A stretch of 64,000 nucleotides of DNA from Sinosporangium siamense (GTDB lineage Bacteria > Actinomycetota > Actinomycetes > Streptosporangiales > Streptosporangiaceae). The stretch spans positions 62,001 to 126,000 of the forward strand of contig NZ_BOOW01000027.1 in the NCBI RefSeq assembly GCF_016863435.1. Reading direction: 5' to 3'. Positions 1-9,910 of this stretch are shown here, one piece after another. Both the position numbers and the translations under genes were made by a program. Below the pieces are notes generated by a model. It made no database searches, was not told the origin of the DNA, and saw only the letters and a list, made by a program, of their open reading frames with translations. How positions within the stretch are numbered: position 1 is the first letter of the stretch; each line of letters begins with the position of its first letter.

Positions 1-405
1 TGCAATGTGCCCCTCGTGCAGAGCACGCTCGTGCCGTACCAGGGGCCGCGCCCGCCGCTCGGCCTGCTGGTGCTCGACGACGGCACAAGCCTGCGCCTGG
101 ACTCCGACTACCTGCTCGGCCGCGACCCCGACCGCGCCCCCGAGGTCGCCGGCGGCACCGCCAAGCCGGCCAAGGTGACAAGCCCCGACGGCTCGGTCTC
201 CCGCCGCCACCTCCGTGTCGCCCTGGACAACTGGGACGTCAACCTGGTCGACCTGGGGTCCGTGAACGGCACCCAGATCCAGCCTCCCGGCGACCCCAAC
301 TTCTACGACATCCCCCCCAACGAGGCCATCACCATCCTGCCCGGCACGATCGTCCGCATCGGCGTCTCAAGGACAATGCGCTACGACGGCCACCGCGACT
401 GGTAG
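1..405 (+). CDS. FHA-domain protein, C-terminal part (5' end outside window)
   Basis: A forkhead-associated domain binds phosphothreonine peptides, so this protein probably reads Ser/Thr kinase signals. The domain occupies nearly the whole visible part. Its markers are YLLGRDPDR, SVSRRHL and LGSVNGT, with the conserved Arg, Ser-Arg-His and Asn-Gly. The frame is open to base 1 and begins C-N-V-P before a GPRPPLGLLVLDDG stretch. In related actinobacterial proteins this segment follows an N-terminal zinc-ribbon-like Cys region, so the GTG at 7 is probably internal. The stop is TAG at 403-405. Partner kinase and function are unknown. Confidence 0.85.
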   Translation, partial: CNVPLVQSTLVPYQGPRPPLGLLVLDDGTSLRLDSDYLLGRDPDRAPEVAGGTAKPAKVTSPDGSVSRRHLRVALDNWDVNLVDLGSVNGTQIQPPGDPNFYDIPPNEAITILPGTIVRIGVSRTMRYDGHRDW

Positions 406-642
406 ACCCCCGGACCATCGTCGGTCCGCCGACCGAGCGTGCCCCGCTCCTGCACCTGGCTCGTCCGAGGCGTGGTGGCGCCGGGGCAGCACCGGCGGGC
501 GGGGGAGGGGCGGTTTGAGAGACGCCGCGCCCAACCCCCTGGCCGGGCGCGGGCGCCTCTCGGTGTTCATGAGAGATTGTTCATCAAAGAGCCCCGTTCG
601 GACAGGGGTTCGCCCCACCCGGTCCGCCCGGCGTGCGGCGGC

Positions 643-2949
643 TCACGGGGCGCCTGGCGTGGAGGGCTCCCGCAGCGGAGCCGCCACCTGCGGCTTCGTC
701 AGGTGGGCGAGGCTTTCGCCGTACTCCTTGTCGTCGAAATAGTCGGCGTGGCCGAGCAGCGGGCCGGGTTTGCCTCCGTGGCCGGCGGGGGGTGACGGGT
801 CCCACAGGAAGCGGTCTATCGCGCCGTCGCGGGCTGTGCCGTTCTCGGGGTCGCAACGCTCGAACACCGGGCCGGCGATCGGGTCGGTCGGCCGGTAGAG
901 GTTGCGCCAGTGGCCGTCCCCGAGCAGCCGCCGTGCCTCGCCCATGGCCTCGGAGCCGAAATACGCGGGGAAGAAGGCCGAGTAGAGGCGGCGCAGCGGC
1001 GATCCGTGGGTGAGCAGCCGCACCTTGTCCCGCGTGGCGGGCGGGAGACGCAGCACGACCGCGACCGCGATGACGCTGCCCTGGCTGTGCCCGGACAGCA
1101 CGACCACGTCGTCCTTGCCCGAGATCAGCGTCGTGACCCGCTCCACGAGTTCGGGCACTACCCGCTCGGCATAGCACGGCGGCGCCAGCGGGTGGGTGGC
1201 GCGCGGCCAGAAGGTGGCCACGTCCCACAGGACGCCGACGATCCGGCGGGCCTCTGGGTCGCGGGACACCTGCCGCTGGAGCAGGACGAGCCCGGCGATC
1301 AGCGCGACCATGCCGAAGGTGCCGAACGTCGCCAGCAGGGTCGGCGGCGCGAACGATACCGGCGTGCGCTCGGTGAGGGCCAGCACCACGACCGTGCTGA
1401 GCGCGGTGACCGCGACCAGCGTGACGAGCGAGAGCACCCGCCCGGCGGCGTCGGTGAGGGAGGCGAGCGCCCACCCCGGCGGGTCGCCGCCGTAGGCCCC
1501 GCCCGCGGAGGCCCTGCTCCGCAGCGCCGCCAGCCGGAACGTCCGGGCCATCAGGGCCAGCAGGCTCAAGCCGAGCACGAACGACACGACCGGCAGCGAC
1601 ATGGCCGTCCACCAATACGCGTCGGGCAGGAACAGCAGGTCCCCCACCCGGCCGCCGGGGCCGCCCTGCCGGGGGAAGGCGGGTGTGCCGAGCAGGTCGG
1701 CCGCCCACAGGGAGGCACCCAGGCTGAACCCTGCGGCCACCCACCCGGCGAACACCAGCACCAGCCAGCAGGCCAGGCCGCCCGCCGCCCGCGCCTCGCC
1801 GAGTTCGCGGCCCTCGGGTGCTTTCGGGCGGTGCCGTACGGCGGCGGCCGCCGTGGCCACCCCCACCACCGCGGCCAGCGCGATCACCGACCAGAACAGC
1901 ACGGTCCCCATCACCGACAGCTCGGCCAGATGGCTCCGGGGCGGCCCGCTCTCGAACCCGCGCCACGCGAGCACCAAGGTGCCCGCGAGCACCGCCCAGG
2001 CGGCGGTCCGCAGCGTATGGCAGGCGAGGCGGAGGCGTCGCTCGCCGCGTGGCTCCCCTTCGGAGGCGGCGATCCGCCGGGCGGTCGCGGGGAGCGCCGT
2101 CAGCAGCGCGATCAGCGCGAGCAGGGTCGTCCCCGCCGTGGCGAGCCCCCGCGCGGCGGGATCGGCCGCGGCGAACGGCAGAGCCACCGCGAGCACGATG
2201 AGCGCCGGCATGAGGCCCGTGTGCAGGATGCGCAGCCGGTGGACCGGGCGTTCGCCGTTCCAGAGCCGTGACCGTGCCAGCAGGGCGTTGCCCTCGCCGT
2301 CGGCACCGGGGGCCTCGGTGCACTCGTTGCGCGTCCAGGTGTGGCGGGCGAGCGCCCACAGCAGCGCCGCCAGCAGGCACGGCACCAGCGCGCAGACCGC
2401 GAGCCGGCGGGACGCCTGATCCGGCCACGTCTCGGCCAGCCACTGGAGCCATACGGCCGCTCCCGGGGCCGCGCAGATGCGGCCGGGGGCGGTGCACTGC
2501 CAGCCGATCAGGTCGACGCAGATGCGGAGGGCCCCCATGGTGAGGGTGGCGGTCAGGCCGAGCGCGAAGAGCCGCTGCGCCATCTCGCCGAGGTGCCTGA
2601 GCGCCTTGAACACCGGGTGGGTGTCCGTCACCGGGCGCGGAGCCATGAAGTGCGCGAGATTGGCGAGAGCGAACGGCAGGAGCAGGAGCCAGAGGGCGTA
2701 GACGCGGCTGCCGGGGCTCTGCCCGCCGGAGGTGAGCGGCCCCCAGGCGTACGCCTCGCGGCGGGGCCGCCCCGGGATGTCGGGGGAGGGGCCCGAGGGG
2801 GACCAGCGGCGGTAGAAGCCCGTCGTCGCGTCCCCCGCGACCCGCCGGGGGTGGGGGTGCTGGAGCATCTGGTCGGGGGGCGAGCCGGAGACCCCGTGGA
2901 TCCGCAGCTCGGTCACGCCTCCGACGCCGGTGTCGACATGGCCGTCCAT
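643..2949 (-). CDS. Large membrane protein with C-terminal alpha/beta-hydrolase-like domain
   Basis: This 768-residue protein starts with a short soluble segment containing ELRIHGVSG. A long central part follows with repeated hydrophobic helices (roughly 8-10 membrane spans). The cytoplasm-like C-terminal region carries GHSQGS at about residues 617-622, the nucleophile elbow of lipases and esterases, preceded by the strand DDVVVLS. A lipase- or thioesterase-like serine hydrolase anchored in the membrane is the best reading. The catalytic acid and histidine cannot be assigned by eye, and the substrate is unknown. The ATG at 2949 is used; GTG at 2916, just before ELRIHGVSG, is an alternative. 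It stands alone, with the helicase gene upstream on the same strand. Confidence 0.75.
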   Translation of the reverse strand: MDGHVDTGVGGVTELRIHGVSGSPPDQMLQHPHPRRVAGDATTGFYRRWSPSGPSPDIPGRPRREAYAWGPLTSGGQSPGSRVYALWLLLLPFALANLAHFMAPRPVTDTHPVFKALRHLGEMAQRLFALGLTATLTMGALRICVDLIGWQCTAPGRICAAPGAAVWLQWLAETWPDQASRRLAVCALVPCLLAALLWALARHTWTRNECTEAPGADGEGNALLARSRLWNGERPVHRLRILHTGLMPALIVLAVALPFAAADPAARGLATAGTTLLALIALLTALPATARRIAASEGEPRGERRLRLACHTLRTAAWAVLAGTLVLAWRGFESGPPRSHLAELSVMGTVLFWSVIALAAVVGVATAAAAVRHRPKAPEGRELGEARAAGGLACWLVLVFAGWVAAGFSLGASLWAADLLGTPAFPRQGGPGGRVGDLLFLPDAYWWTAMSLPVVSFVLGLSLLALMARTFRLAALRSRASAGGAYGGDPPGWALASLTDAAGRVLSLVTLVAVTALSTVVVLALTERTPVSFAPPTLLATFGTFGMVALIAGLVLLQRQVSRDPEARRIVGVLWDVATFWPRATHPLAPPCYAERVVPELVERVTTLISGKDDVVVLSGHSQGSVIAVAVVLRLPPATRDKVRLLTHGSPLRRLYSAFFPAYFGSEAMGEARRLLGDGHWRNLYRPTDPIAGPVFERCDPENGTARDGAIDRFLWDPSPPAGHGGKPGPLLGHADYFDDKEYGESLAHLTKPQVAAPLREPSTPGAP

Positions 2950-3057
2950 TACCGCAGCGTGACTGTTCCTTGGTGTGCCGTCATGAGTAGGCCGTACCCG
3001 TTCAATGCGGGTCCGCAGTACACAAGTGAGCGCTTGGTAGTAAAAGGTGATGGAGGT

Positions 3058-5223
3058 CTATCCTTCTGAATCCGGTGGCCCGGCGCTCGTCGCCTGACCG
3101 GCGCGGACACAGGTCCCGCACGGCGAGGGTTGCTCCCGGCATGCCGGCTGGACGGTGATGGTGCAGAGCCGTTTGGTGGCACGGGTGAGGCCGACGTACA
3201 GGTCGCGTTCGCCACCGGGGCGGGCCGCGACGATCTCCGGCGGGTCGACGAGGAGCACGGCGTCGAATTCCAGGCCGCGGACATGGGAGGCCGGCACGAT
3301 GCGGGCCCACCGGCCGATTCCGGCGGCGGCCAGGCCGGCCGCCCGGGTGTCCGCGCAGATCACCGCGAGGAGGTCGCCCGGGTGCGCCGCGGCCTGGGCC
3401 CGCAGCTCGGACGCCAGCACGGCGGTGATCGTGTCCCGGTGGGCGGTGAGTTCGCGGGGGAGCGGGCCGTGGCGGAGCGCGCGGCTCGGCGTCTGGCCGG
3501 GGGCGATCCGGGCGAGCAGGTCGCGGGTGGCGGCGAGGATCTCGTGGGTGCTGCGGTAGCCGATGGTCAGCGTGTGCAGGGCATACCTGGTGCCCAGGTG
3601 CGGTTCCAGCGCCTCCGCCCAGGTGCGCGCCGTCGCCGCGGGGCCTGCCTGGGCGAAGTCGCCGACCAGGGTCATCGACCGGGAAGGGCAGCGGCGCAAG
3701 GCCATACGCCACTGCATGGCGGTCAGCTCCTGCGCCTCGTCGACGACCACGTGCCCGAAGGTGCGCCCTGGAGGACCCTCCACCAGGGCCGCGGCCTCGT
3801 CCAGCAGCACGGCGTCGGCGTCGGTCCAGCCGGCACCCGGGGTGCGCAGCAGCCGGGAGCGCTCCCGCTCGGTCAGCGAGGGCAGGTGGAGGGCCATCGC
3901 CTCGGCGTCCTCCAGGAGGGCGCGGACGACGGTCTCGGGAGTCAGCCGCGGCCACAGCGCCGCGACCGCCCGGTCGAAGCGGGAATCGCCGAGCAGGGCG
4001 GCGCGAACGGCGTCCGCGTCGAACTCCTCCGCCGGCGCCGCGTCCTGTGCGCCGTCGAAGCCGAGAGCGCGCAGGTCGGCCTCGACGGCCTCGTCGAGAT
4101 TGAGCCCGGTGCTCTCCACGGCCTCGGCGTCCATGGCCGCGAGGTCGGCGATCATCGCGCGCTCCACGGCGCCGGTGACCATGTCGGCGAGGTACCGCTT
4201 GAACAGCGCCCCGGCCGGGTTGTGCGCCAGGCCGCTCGTGACGGCCGCCTCCCGTGCCCTGGTCACGTCCTCGCGCGGCAGGCGGACCACCTCCTTTCCC
4301 ACCGGTACGGCGAAGCGGCGGTGCGGGGCCTGGCGGGAGCGGACCACGGCCGAGAGGGCGTCCGCCAGGCCGGCCGTGCCCTTGAGGCGGGCCGTCTCGG
4401 GGGGCTCCGCGTCGGCGGGTGTCACCGGCGCGAGGCCGGTGCAGGTCGCGAGGACGGCGCCGTTCTCCCCGAGGGAGGGGAGGACCTGGGAGATGTAGTC
4501 GAGGAAGCGCGTGTTCGGGCCGAGGATAAGCACGCCCTGCTCGGCAACGCGCGGGAACGCGTACAGCACATAGGCGGCCCGGTGCAGCGCGACCACCGTC
4601 TTGCCCGTGCCGGGGCCGCCCTGCACCACCGTCACTCCCCGGTGCGCGGAGCGCACGATCGTGTCCTGCTCGGCCTGCAGCGTCGCCACCGCGGCCCGCA
4701 TCCGCCCCGTCCGCCCGGCCTCGAGCGCCCGCGCCAGCGGGCCGTCGCCCACGACATCGCCGGCCGCCGCCGGCGAGCCGTCCAGGAGTTCGTCGCTCAC
4801 CGCCCGCACCCGGCGGTCCTCGACACGCAGGTGGCGGCGGCGCCTCAATCCCAGCGGGCGCAGCGGCGTCGCCTCGTAGAACGGCCGCGCCGCCTCGGCC
4901 CGCCAGTCGACCAGTAAGGGCGTCTCGCCGCCGTCCGTGCGCAGGCCGATCCGCCCGAGGTGCAGCACCGTCCCGTCCGCCGCGTCGATCCGGCCGAAGA
5001 CGAGCCCCTCCTCGGCCCCCTCCAGATGCCGGACCCGGCCGGCCAGGTGCCCCGCCGCGGCCTCTCGCGCGTATATCTCACCCGGACCGGCCGCCTCCGC
5101 CCGCAGCACGTCCGCCAGCCGCGCCCGCGCGTCCGCGAGCCGCTCGTCCAGGAGGTGGTAAACGGCGGTCACGTGACGCTGCTCCGCCTCCGCCTGACGC
5201 GCGCCGTCGTCGTCGAACCTCAC
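3058..5223 (-). CDS. helD: HelD-type superfamily I helicase-like ATPase
   Basis: This 721-residue UvrD/Rep-like protein resembles actinobacterial HelD, which binds RNA polymerase and releases stalled or drug-bound enzyme using ATP. The N-terminus is a charged helical hairpin. It is followed by the family's GRID and LVDWRAEAARPFYEAT segments (about residues 75-120). Walker A GGPGTGKT lies near residue 205, Walker B VVVDEAQEL near 490, then IGYRST, and C-terminal motifs RGLEFDAVLLV and YVGLTRATKRL. The GTG start at 5223 has a GAAAGG ribosome site about 10 bases upstream. HelR, the rifamycin-responsive relative, is a less likely identity: the N-terminal motifs look HelD-like and there is no full rifamycin-associated element upstream. 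Confidence 0.85.
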   Translation of the reverse strand: MRFDDDGARQAEAEQRHVTAVYHLLDERLADARARLADVLRAEAAGPGEIYAREAAAGHLAGRVRHLEGAEEGLVFGRIDAADGTVLHLGRIGLRTDGGETPLLVDWRAEAARPFYEATPLRPLGLRRRRHLRVEDRRVRAVSDELLDGSPAAAGDVVGDGPLARALEAGRTGRMRAAVATLQAEQDTIVRSAHRGVTVVQGGPGTGKTVVALHRAAYVLYAFPRVAEQGVLILGPNTRFLDYISQVLPSLGENGAVLATCTGLAPVTPADAEPPETARLKGTAGLADALSAVVRSRQAPHRRFAVPVGKEVVRLPREDVTRAREAAVTSGLAHNPAGALFKRYLADMVTGAVERAMIADLAAMDAEAVESTGLNLDEAVEADLRALGFDGAQDAAPAEEFDADAVRAALLGDSRFDRAVAALWPRLTPETVVRALLEDAEAMALHLPSLTERERSRLLRTPGAGWTDADAVLLDEAAALVEGPPGRTFGHVVVDEAQELTAMQWRMALRRCPSRSMTLVGDFAQAGPAATARTWAEALEPHLGTRYALHTLTIGYRSTHEILAATRDLLARIAPGQTPSRALRHGPLPRELTAHRDTITAVLASELRAQAAAHPGDLLAVICADTRAAGLAAAGIGRWARIVPASHVRGLEFDAVLLVDPPEIVAARPGGERDLYVGLTRATKRLCTITVQPACREQPSPCGTCVRAGQATSAGPPDSEG

Positions 5224-5279
5224 CAGTAGCCGACCTTTCCCTCGTCAAGGCCCTCCACTATGCGACCAAGTTCCGCGAA

Positions 5280-5299
5280 AGGTAAGGCTTGACTTACCT
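5280..5299 (-). promoter_or_regulatory. Perfect inverted repeat upstream of helD
   Basis: AGGTAAG-N6-CTTACCT is a perfect 7+7 inverted repeat, 57 bases upstream of the helD start. On the minus strand it overlaps a possible -35 (TTACCT), with CATAGT (5257-5262) as -10 at 17-base spacing. It looks like a repressor or activator operator. The spacing does not fit an IdeR/DtxR box. Confidence 0.45.
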
Positions 5300-5447
5300 G
5301 TGCCCGTCAGCCGCCCGGAAGGGCGCGCCGTGCACGTCGGGCGTCGTCCGGAACTCGGACCTCCTGGGAGCGGCCGGCCTTGCGCCACTCGCCGGCACAT
5401 AACGAGACCGCCGAGATCCCCCATCGCCACCCGAGCTGCGATCAGCT

Positions 5448-8113
5448 TTACGGCGGGCTCGCCGGGTTGCCTCTCTTCAGGCTGCGGCGGGGGCCCGTGG
5501 GACGGGGGAGACGGCGGAAGCGGCTGAGGAGGCGGGCGAGTTCGGCGGGGCTGTGCACACCGAGCTTCATGTAGACCTGGTTGCGGTGGTTCATCGCCGT
5601 GCGCATGGAGATCACGAGTTTCTCGGCGATCTCCCGATGGCTCAGGCCCGCCGCCGTCAGCAGCGCGACCTCCAGCTCACGCGCGGTCAGGTCGGGCGCC
5701 GCCAGTGTGCGCAGCGCCGGTGTGTCGGGGCCCTGGCAGGCGGAGGCCAGCGACCACGACTCGGTCTCCGCGGCCCGCGCCGCCCGTTCGCGGCCCGCGC
5801 GGCGCAGGCAGACCGCGGCCTGCGCGGCGGCCTCGGCGGCGTGCAGGCGCAGCCCGAGCCCGGCGAACCCCGCCGCCACCTCGGCCAGCGCCTGTCCGTC
5901 GCCGTCCGCCAGGGCGCGGGCGTGCCGCGCCGCGAGCCGCACCCGCGGCCCGTCGTGGGTCGCGGCCAGCTCGGCCAGCCGGTCGGCGGCCACCTCGGGC
6001 CGGCCCAGCCGTACCGCGTCGTGCAGGGACACGAACTCAAAGCCCGGCAGGCCCGCCAGGCGGCAGTCCCCGGCGGCCGACACCGCGAGCTCGGCCGCGC
6101 GTCCGCCGTCGCCGCCTGCCGCCGCGATCCACACGCGGGTCATGGCGACCCACCGGGTGAACGCGGTCCATGTGGTCCGGTTGCGGGCGACCGCCGCCTG
6201 GAGCGTCTCGGCCGCCGCCGCGGCCTCGCCGCGCAGGGCCTGGACCGCTGCGTAGGCGCCCATGCAGCCGCCGACGGTGAGCGCGGTGTGCCCGGCCGGC
6301 CCGTGCAGGGCGCGCATCGCGAGATCCAGCTCGCCGCGCAGGGTCGCCGCGTGGCCCCGGGCCAGGGACAGGCTGCCCTCGCCCTGCGACCACCCGCGCT
6401 GCCCGGCGGCCGCGGCCGTCAGGGAGGCGACGGCCTCGTCGATCATGGCCAGGTCCCCCGCGAAGTAGCCGCACAGCGCCCACGTCGAGTGCAGCGGCGA
6501 GATGAGCGCGGGGATGGTGTCGCGCCAGGCGTTCGCCTCCGCGAGAGCCGTACGCACCTTCTCGGCCGCCTCCGCGGTGCGGCCCGCGTAGCAGAGGGCC
6601 AGCGCTGTGGCGTTGAGGGCCTGCGCGCGCAGCGGGGCCGGCAGCGCGTGGAGCGGCACCCTGCGGGCGAGCTCCAGCGCCGCCGCCGGCTCGGCGGCCG
6701 AGGCGGCGAGCGCGAGGCGGTGCACGGTGATGCGCGTGAGGTACGGCTCCGCGTAGTGAGCCGACTCCGCCCGGTCGAGCAGCGCGTCGGCCTGGGGGCG
6801 GAGGTTCATGCCCCAGGCCAGGTTGCCCGCCCTGGCGAGGACCAGCTCGACCCGGGTCTCCTCGTCGCCCGGCTCCTCCACCGAGTCGAGCACACGCTTG
6901 GCCTCGTCGGGCTGCTGGGCGAAGTCCAGCAGCGTGGCCAGCAGGATCGCGGCCGAGGCCCCGCCGCCCTCGGCGAGCGCGGCCCGGCCGAGCCGCTGCG
7001 CGAGCGGGTAGTCGTGCGCGGACCACGCCAGCCTGGTCGCCGACATCAGCAGCCGGGGGGAGGCCGTCATGCCGCTCTCCAGCCGCCATGCGGTCGCGCG
7101 CAGGCGGTCCTCGCGGCGCCGTAGCCCAGAACGCTCCAGCTCCACCGCAAGGTCGGCGTGGCGCCTGCGCCTGCGGAGTTCGGGGCAGCGTTCCCTGGCG
7201 ACCTCGCCGTACAGCGGGTGGCCGAGGCTCGCGGTCTCGCGGCGGCCGTCGACGACGACGCGGATGAGGCCGCGCTCCTCGGCCAGCAGGACGGCGTGCT
7301 CGGAGGTCAGGGCGGTCAGCATCCGGGTGCTCACCGGCTCGGCGAACGCGGTGTATTCCAGGACGGCCTTGAGATCGCGCGACAGCGCCCCGATGCGTTG
7401 TGGATGAGGTCGACCAGGCGGGGCGCCAGGGGTGGGAGGGCGGCCAGCTTCCACATGCCGTGTTCCGGGCGCAGCGCTCCGCAGGCCAGAGCCGACGTCA
7501 CGATCTCCGACAGGAACAGCGCGTTGCCGTCGCTCACCGCTGAAAGGTGCTGCACCGCCGCGTCGTCGGGCTGGCCGTTCAGCGCCGCCGCGAGGATCTC
7601 CCGCACGTCCCGCTCGGTCAGCGGGCGCAGGTCGTCGCGGTGCACGTGGCCGTCCTTCCACAGCGCCTCGATGCTGTCGGGGGCGGGTTCCCCGGAGCGC
7701 AGGGTGGCGATGAGCCTGGCGCGGCCCGAACGCACCAGCGAGTTGACGACGAGGGCGGAGTGGCTGTCGAGCAGGTGGACGTCGTCGACGTCGAGCAGCA
7801 CCAGACGGCCCCCGCCGAGCGCCAGGAGCTCGTCGGCGGTCCAGCGCAGGGTGTTGGCCACGCCGGGCGGCGTGTGGCTCGGCAGGAGGTCGGCCAGCGC
7901 GCCGTTCGGGATGCCGCTGCCGGCCTTGGTGGCACGCACCGCGAGCACGGTCACCCGGTCGGCGGGGAACCGCGTGAGCACCTCGGCGGCCAGGCGGGTC
8001 TTGCCGACGCCCGCAGGGCCCGCGATCACCACACCCCGGGCCGCCCTGTCCTGGGCGAGCCGGGATATCGACTCGAGTTCACGCCGGCGTCCGGCGAAAG
8101 GCCAGTTGCGCAT
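5448..8113 (-). pseudogene. LAL-type LuxR transcriptional regulator, apparent 1-base frameshift
   Basis: Two overlapping frames together encode one large ATP-binding LuxR regulator of about 888 residues, the normal size for this family. The N-terminal frame (start ATG 8113, GGGAG upstream) has P-loop GPAGVGKT near residue 32 and Walker-B-like LVLLDVDDVHLL near residue 108. The C-terminal frame holds the helical repeat region and a LuxR helix-turn-helix near the end (LTARELEVALLTAAGLSHREI). The frames meet near 7397. Adding one G to the plus strand there (a C in the coding strand) turns the end of the first frame into a smooth join, and total length then divides by three. The gene is either decayed or hit by a sequencing error. 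No target operon is evident. Confidence 0.8.
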
Positions 8114-8708
8114 AGGCTGCTCTCCCGTTCCGGGAGGATCGTATGCCTTGGTGGTCGATTTTTGATCGCCTATTTTGCATTTTGTAGCAGGATGGGGATT
8201 GAAAAGCGGGATTGATTGCCGCGCTCGGAAATGACGGGCGGCGGTTCCGGCTCCGGGGCGGTCCTTGGGACGGCGTGGCCCGTCTATAAGCCAGGCCGTA
8301 TATCGGTCCAACGGCTGACCCATACTCGGTACGGCTGGGCCGATACGGCGCCGTGCGGGGATGTGTGGCCGTTGGGCCGCCCGTGGACACTCGTGTCCGG
8401 TCCCCCGGCGCTCAGAGGCGTTGGGTACGGAAATATCACGATTTAGTGTGTAGAAGCGATTGATTGACCGTGAATTCCCTTGGCAGGGAAAGCCTTCGCG
8501 TCGATCGCGAGTGGTACCCGGGGGCCCGGAGTGTGCCCAAGACCCCGGATAAGGCTGCGAAAGCTCCGCCGTAAGATCAAAAACTTGCGACCCTGTTATG
8601 AGGAAATATCAGTTTCCCGTTATCTATGAGCGATTTGTCGGTCCCGACGGACACCACCGCCGTCCGGACGCCGGACGCCGGATGAAAACGCGGCCCGGGG
8701 AAGTGGAC
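8114..8708. other. 595-base intergenic region, no gene seen
   Basis: This lies upstream of the LuxR-type regulator and downstream of the GNAT gene, both minus strand. It includes a patch more AT-rich than its surroundings (about 8150-8200). The one 76-codon open frame on the plus strand lacks recognisable features or a ribosome site. I see no convincing RNA gene or repeat. Confidence 0.5.
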
Positions 8709-9809
8709 TCACGGCCGCAGGCGAGCCCACAGCACGTTGTCCTCCCGCCCCCCGCCCCGAACCGGCAGCCCGTTGCGCAACACGGCCTCCCGCTCGAAGC
8801 CGGCCCGCGCGAGGACCCGCTGCGAGGCGAGGTTCCCCGGCAGCGTGCCCGCGATCAGCCGCACCAGCGGCGTGTGGCTGAACGCCCACTCCGCCAGCAG
8901 GTTCACCGCCCTGGTGGCGAACCCCTTCCCCCGGTGCCCCGGAGCCAGGCTGTAGCCGACCATCGCCTCACTGAGCACCGGGTCGACCTTGGCGAGCTGG
9001 AGGTCCCCGGCGAACTCCCCCGTGGCGGCGTCCTTGATCGCGATGTCCGCCCGCACACCCGCCAGCCACTCCGTGACCGCGTGGCGGCAGCGCCGCTCGA
9101 CCTCGGCCGCGGTCGGGCCGTCCGGCGCCACGAGGGAGCTCCTGACGTCCGGGTCGCTCATCAGCTCGCGGTACGGCACGGCGTCGCCGAGGCCGAGAGG
9201 CGCCAGCCGTACCACCCCGTCGGTCAGCTCTCCGCCGGGGAACAGCGGGAGATACCGGCGGGCGGGCTCGCCCGTGTCGCCGGGAAGGCTGCTGTAGAGC
9301 ACCATGTCGGCCCGCCGCCCGGACCGGTCCGCCGCGACCTCCCGCACCACGGCCTCGCGGCGGTATCCGGCCGCCATCGCCACCTGCTGGCTCGCGGCGT
9401 TCTCGACGTCGATCAGCAGTTCGGTGCGCGGCAGCCCGGCGGCGAACGCCCGCGCGGTGAGGGCGCGCAGCGCGGCGGTCGCCACGCCCCGGCCCCGGGC
9501 CCAAGGGGCCACCATGTAGCCCACCTCGGCACCGCCGTACCTCGACGGGGGTTTGATCCCGATGTTGCCGAGCCACGCGCCCGTCTCCCGGTCGCCGATG
9601 GCGAGCTCCGCGCCGCCCGCCTTTCTGCTCTCCTTGGCGAGCTCCAGGAAGGTCAGTGCGTCGTGGCGGGTGTAGTTCAGTGGGACCAACGGGATAAAAC
9701 GCACGATCTCTGGATCGGTGCAGGCGCGGACGATCGCGTCGGCGTCGTCCTCGTGCAGCGGGCGCAGCACCACAGGGCCGGCGGGGATGATTTCGTCCAG
9801 GGGCAACAT
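8709..9809 (-). CDS. Tandem GNAT-family N-acetyltransferase
   Basis: This 366-residue protein consists of two GNAT acetyl-CoA-dependent transferase domains of the RimJ/RimL type. Domain 1 spans about residues 10-175, with an acetyl-CoA loop at ARGRGVATAALRAL. Domain 2 spans about 190-360, with PGHRGKGFATRAV. Both end in the usual (N)xxSQxVxxxAG(Y/F)xRE pattern (ASQQVAMAAGYRREA and ASQRVLARAGFEREA), so both look competent. The acceptor is unknown and could be a protein N-terminus, antibiotic or small amine. The start is ATG at 9809. It is divergent from trmI with about 100 bases between them. Confidence 0.85.
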   Translation of the reverse strand: MLPLDEIIPAGPVVLRPLHEDDADAIVRACTDPEIVRFIPLVPLNYTRHDALTFLELAKESRKAGGAELAIGDRETGAWLGNIGIKPPSRYGGAEVGYMVAPWARGRGVATAALRALTARAFAAGLPRTELLIDVENAASQQVAMAAGYRREAVVREVAADRSGRRADMVLYSSLPGDTGEPARRYLPLFPGGELTDGVVRLAPLGLGDAVPYRELMSDPDVRSSLVAPDGPTAAEVERRCRHAVTEWLAGVRADIAIKDAATGEFAGDLQLAKVDPVLSEAMVGYSLAPGHRGKGFATRAVNLLAEWAFSHTPLVRLIAGTLPGNLASQRVLARAGFEREAVLRNGLPVRGGGREDNVLWARLRP

Positions 9810-9897
9810 CCTCTATGGGTATCAGCCGTACGGTGTCCGCTACCAACCGGTTTTCCGGCCGGTGAGCACGCCGGACCGGGGTGGCCGCGATCGGCTA

Positions 9898-9910
9898 TAC
9901 CCTTTCGCCC
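9898..9910 (+). promoter_or_regulatory. Leaderless -10 element of trmI
   Basis: TACCCT (9898-9903) fits the actinobacterial TANNNT -10 hexamer and lies exactly 7 bases before ATG 9911. No Shine-Dalgarno sequence is present. Transcription would start at or next to the start codon. Confidence 0.5.

Noticed and set aside
584-2497. 637-codon minus-strand frame inside the membrane hydrolase gene
   Set aside because: It is out of frame with the gene that has membrane segments and a lipase motif; its product is Arg/Pro/Ala-rich, typical of a GC-rich shadow frame.
5278-5296. IdeR/DtxR iron box upstream of helD
   Set aside because: By eye only about 12 of 19 positions fit the consensus and the inverted-repeat spacing is wrong.
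5376-5396. Possible rifamycin-associated element upstream of helD
   Set aside because: Only the left half GGCCTTGCG is present; the right half does not pair, so it is not a 19-bp inverted repeat.
8295-8347. Inverted repeat CCGTAT/ATACGG in the gap upstream of the LuxR-type gene
   Set aside because: Arms are short, imperfect and 30 bases apart; not distinguishable from background.
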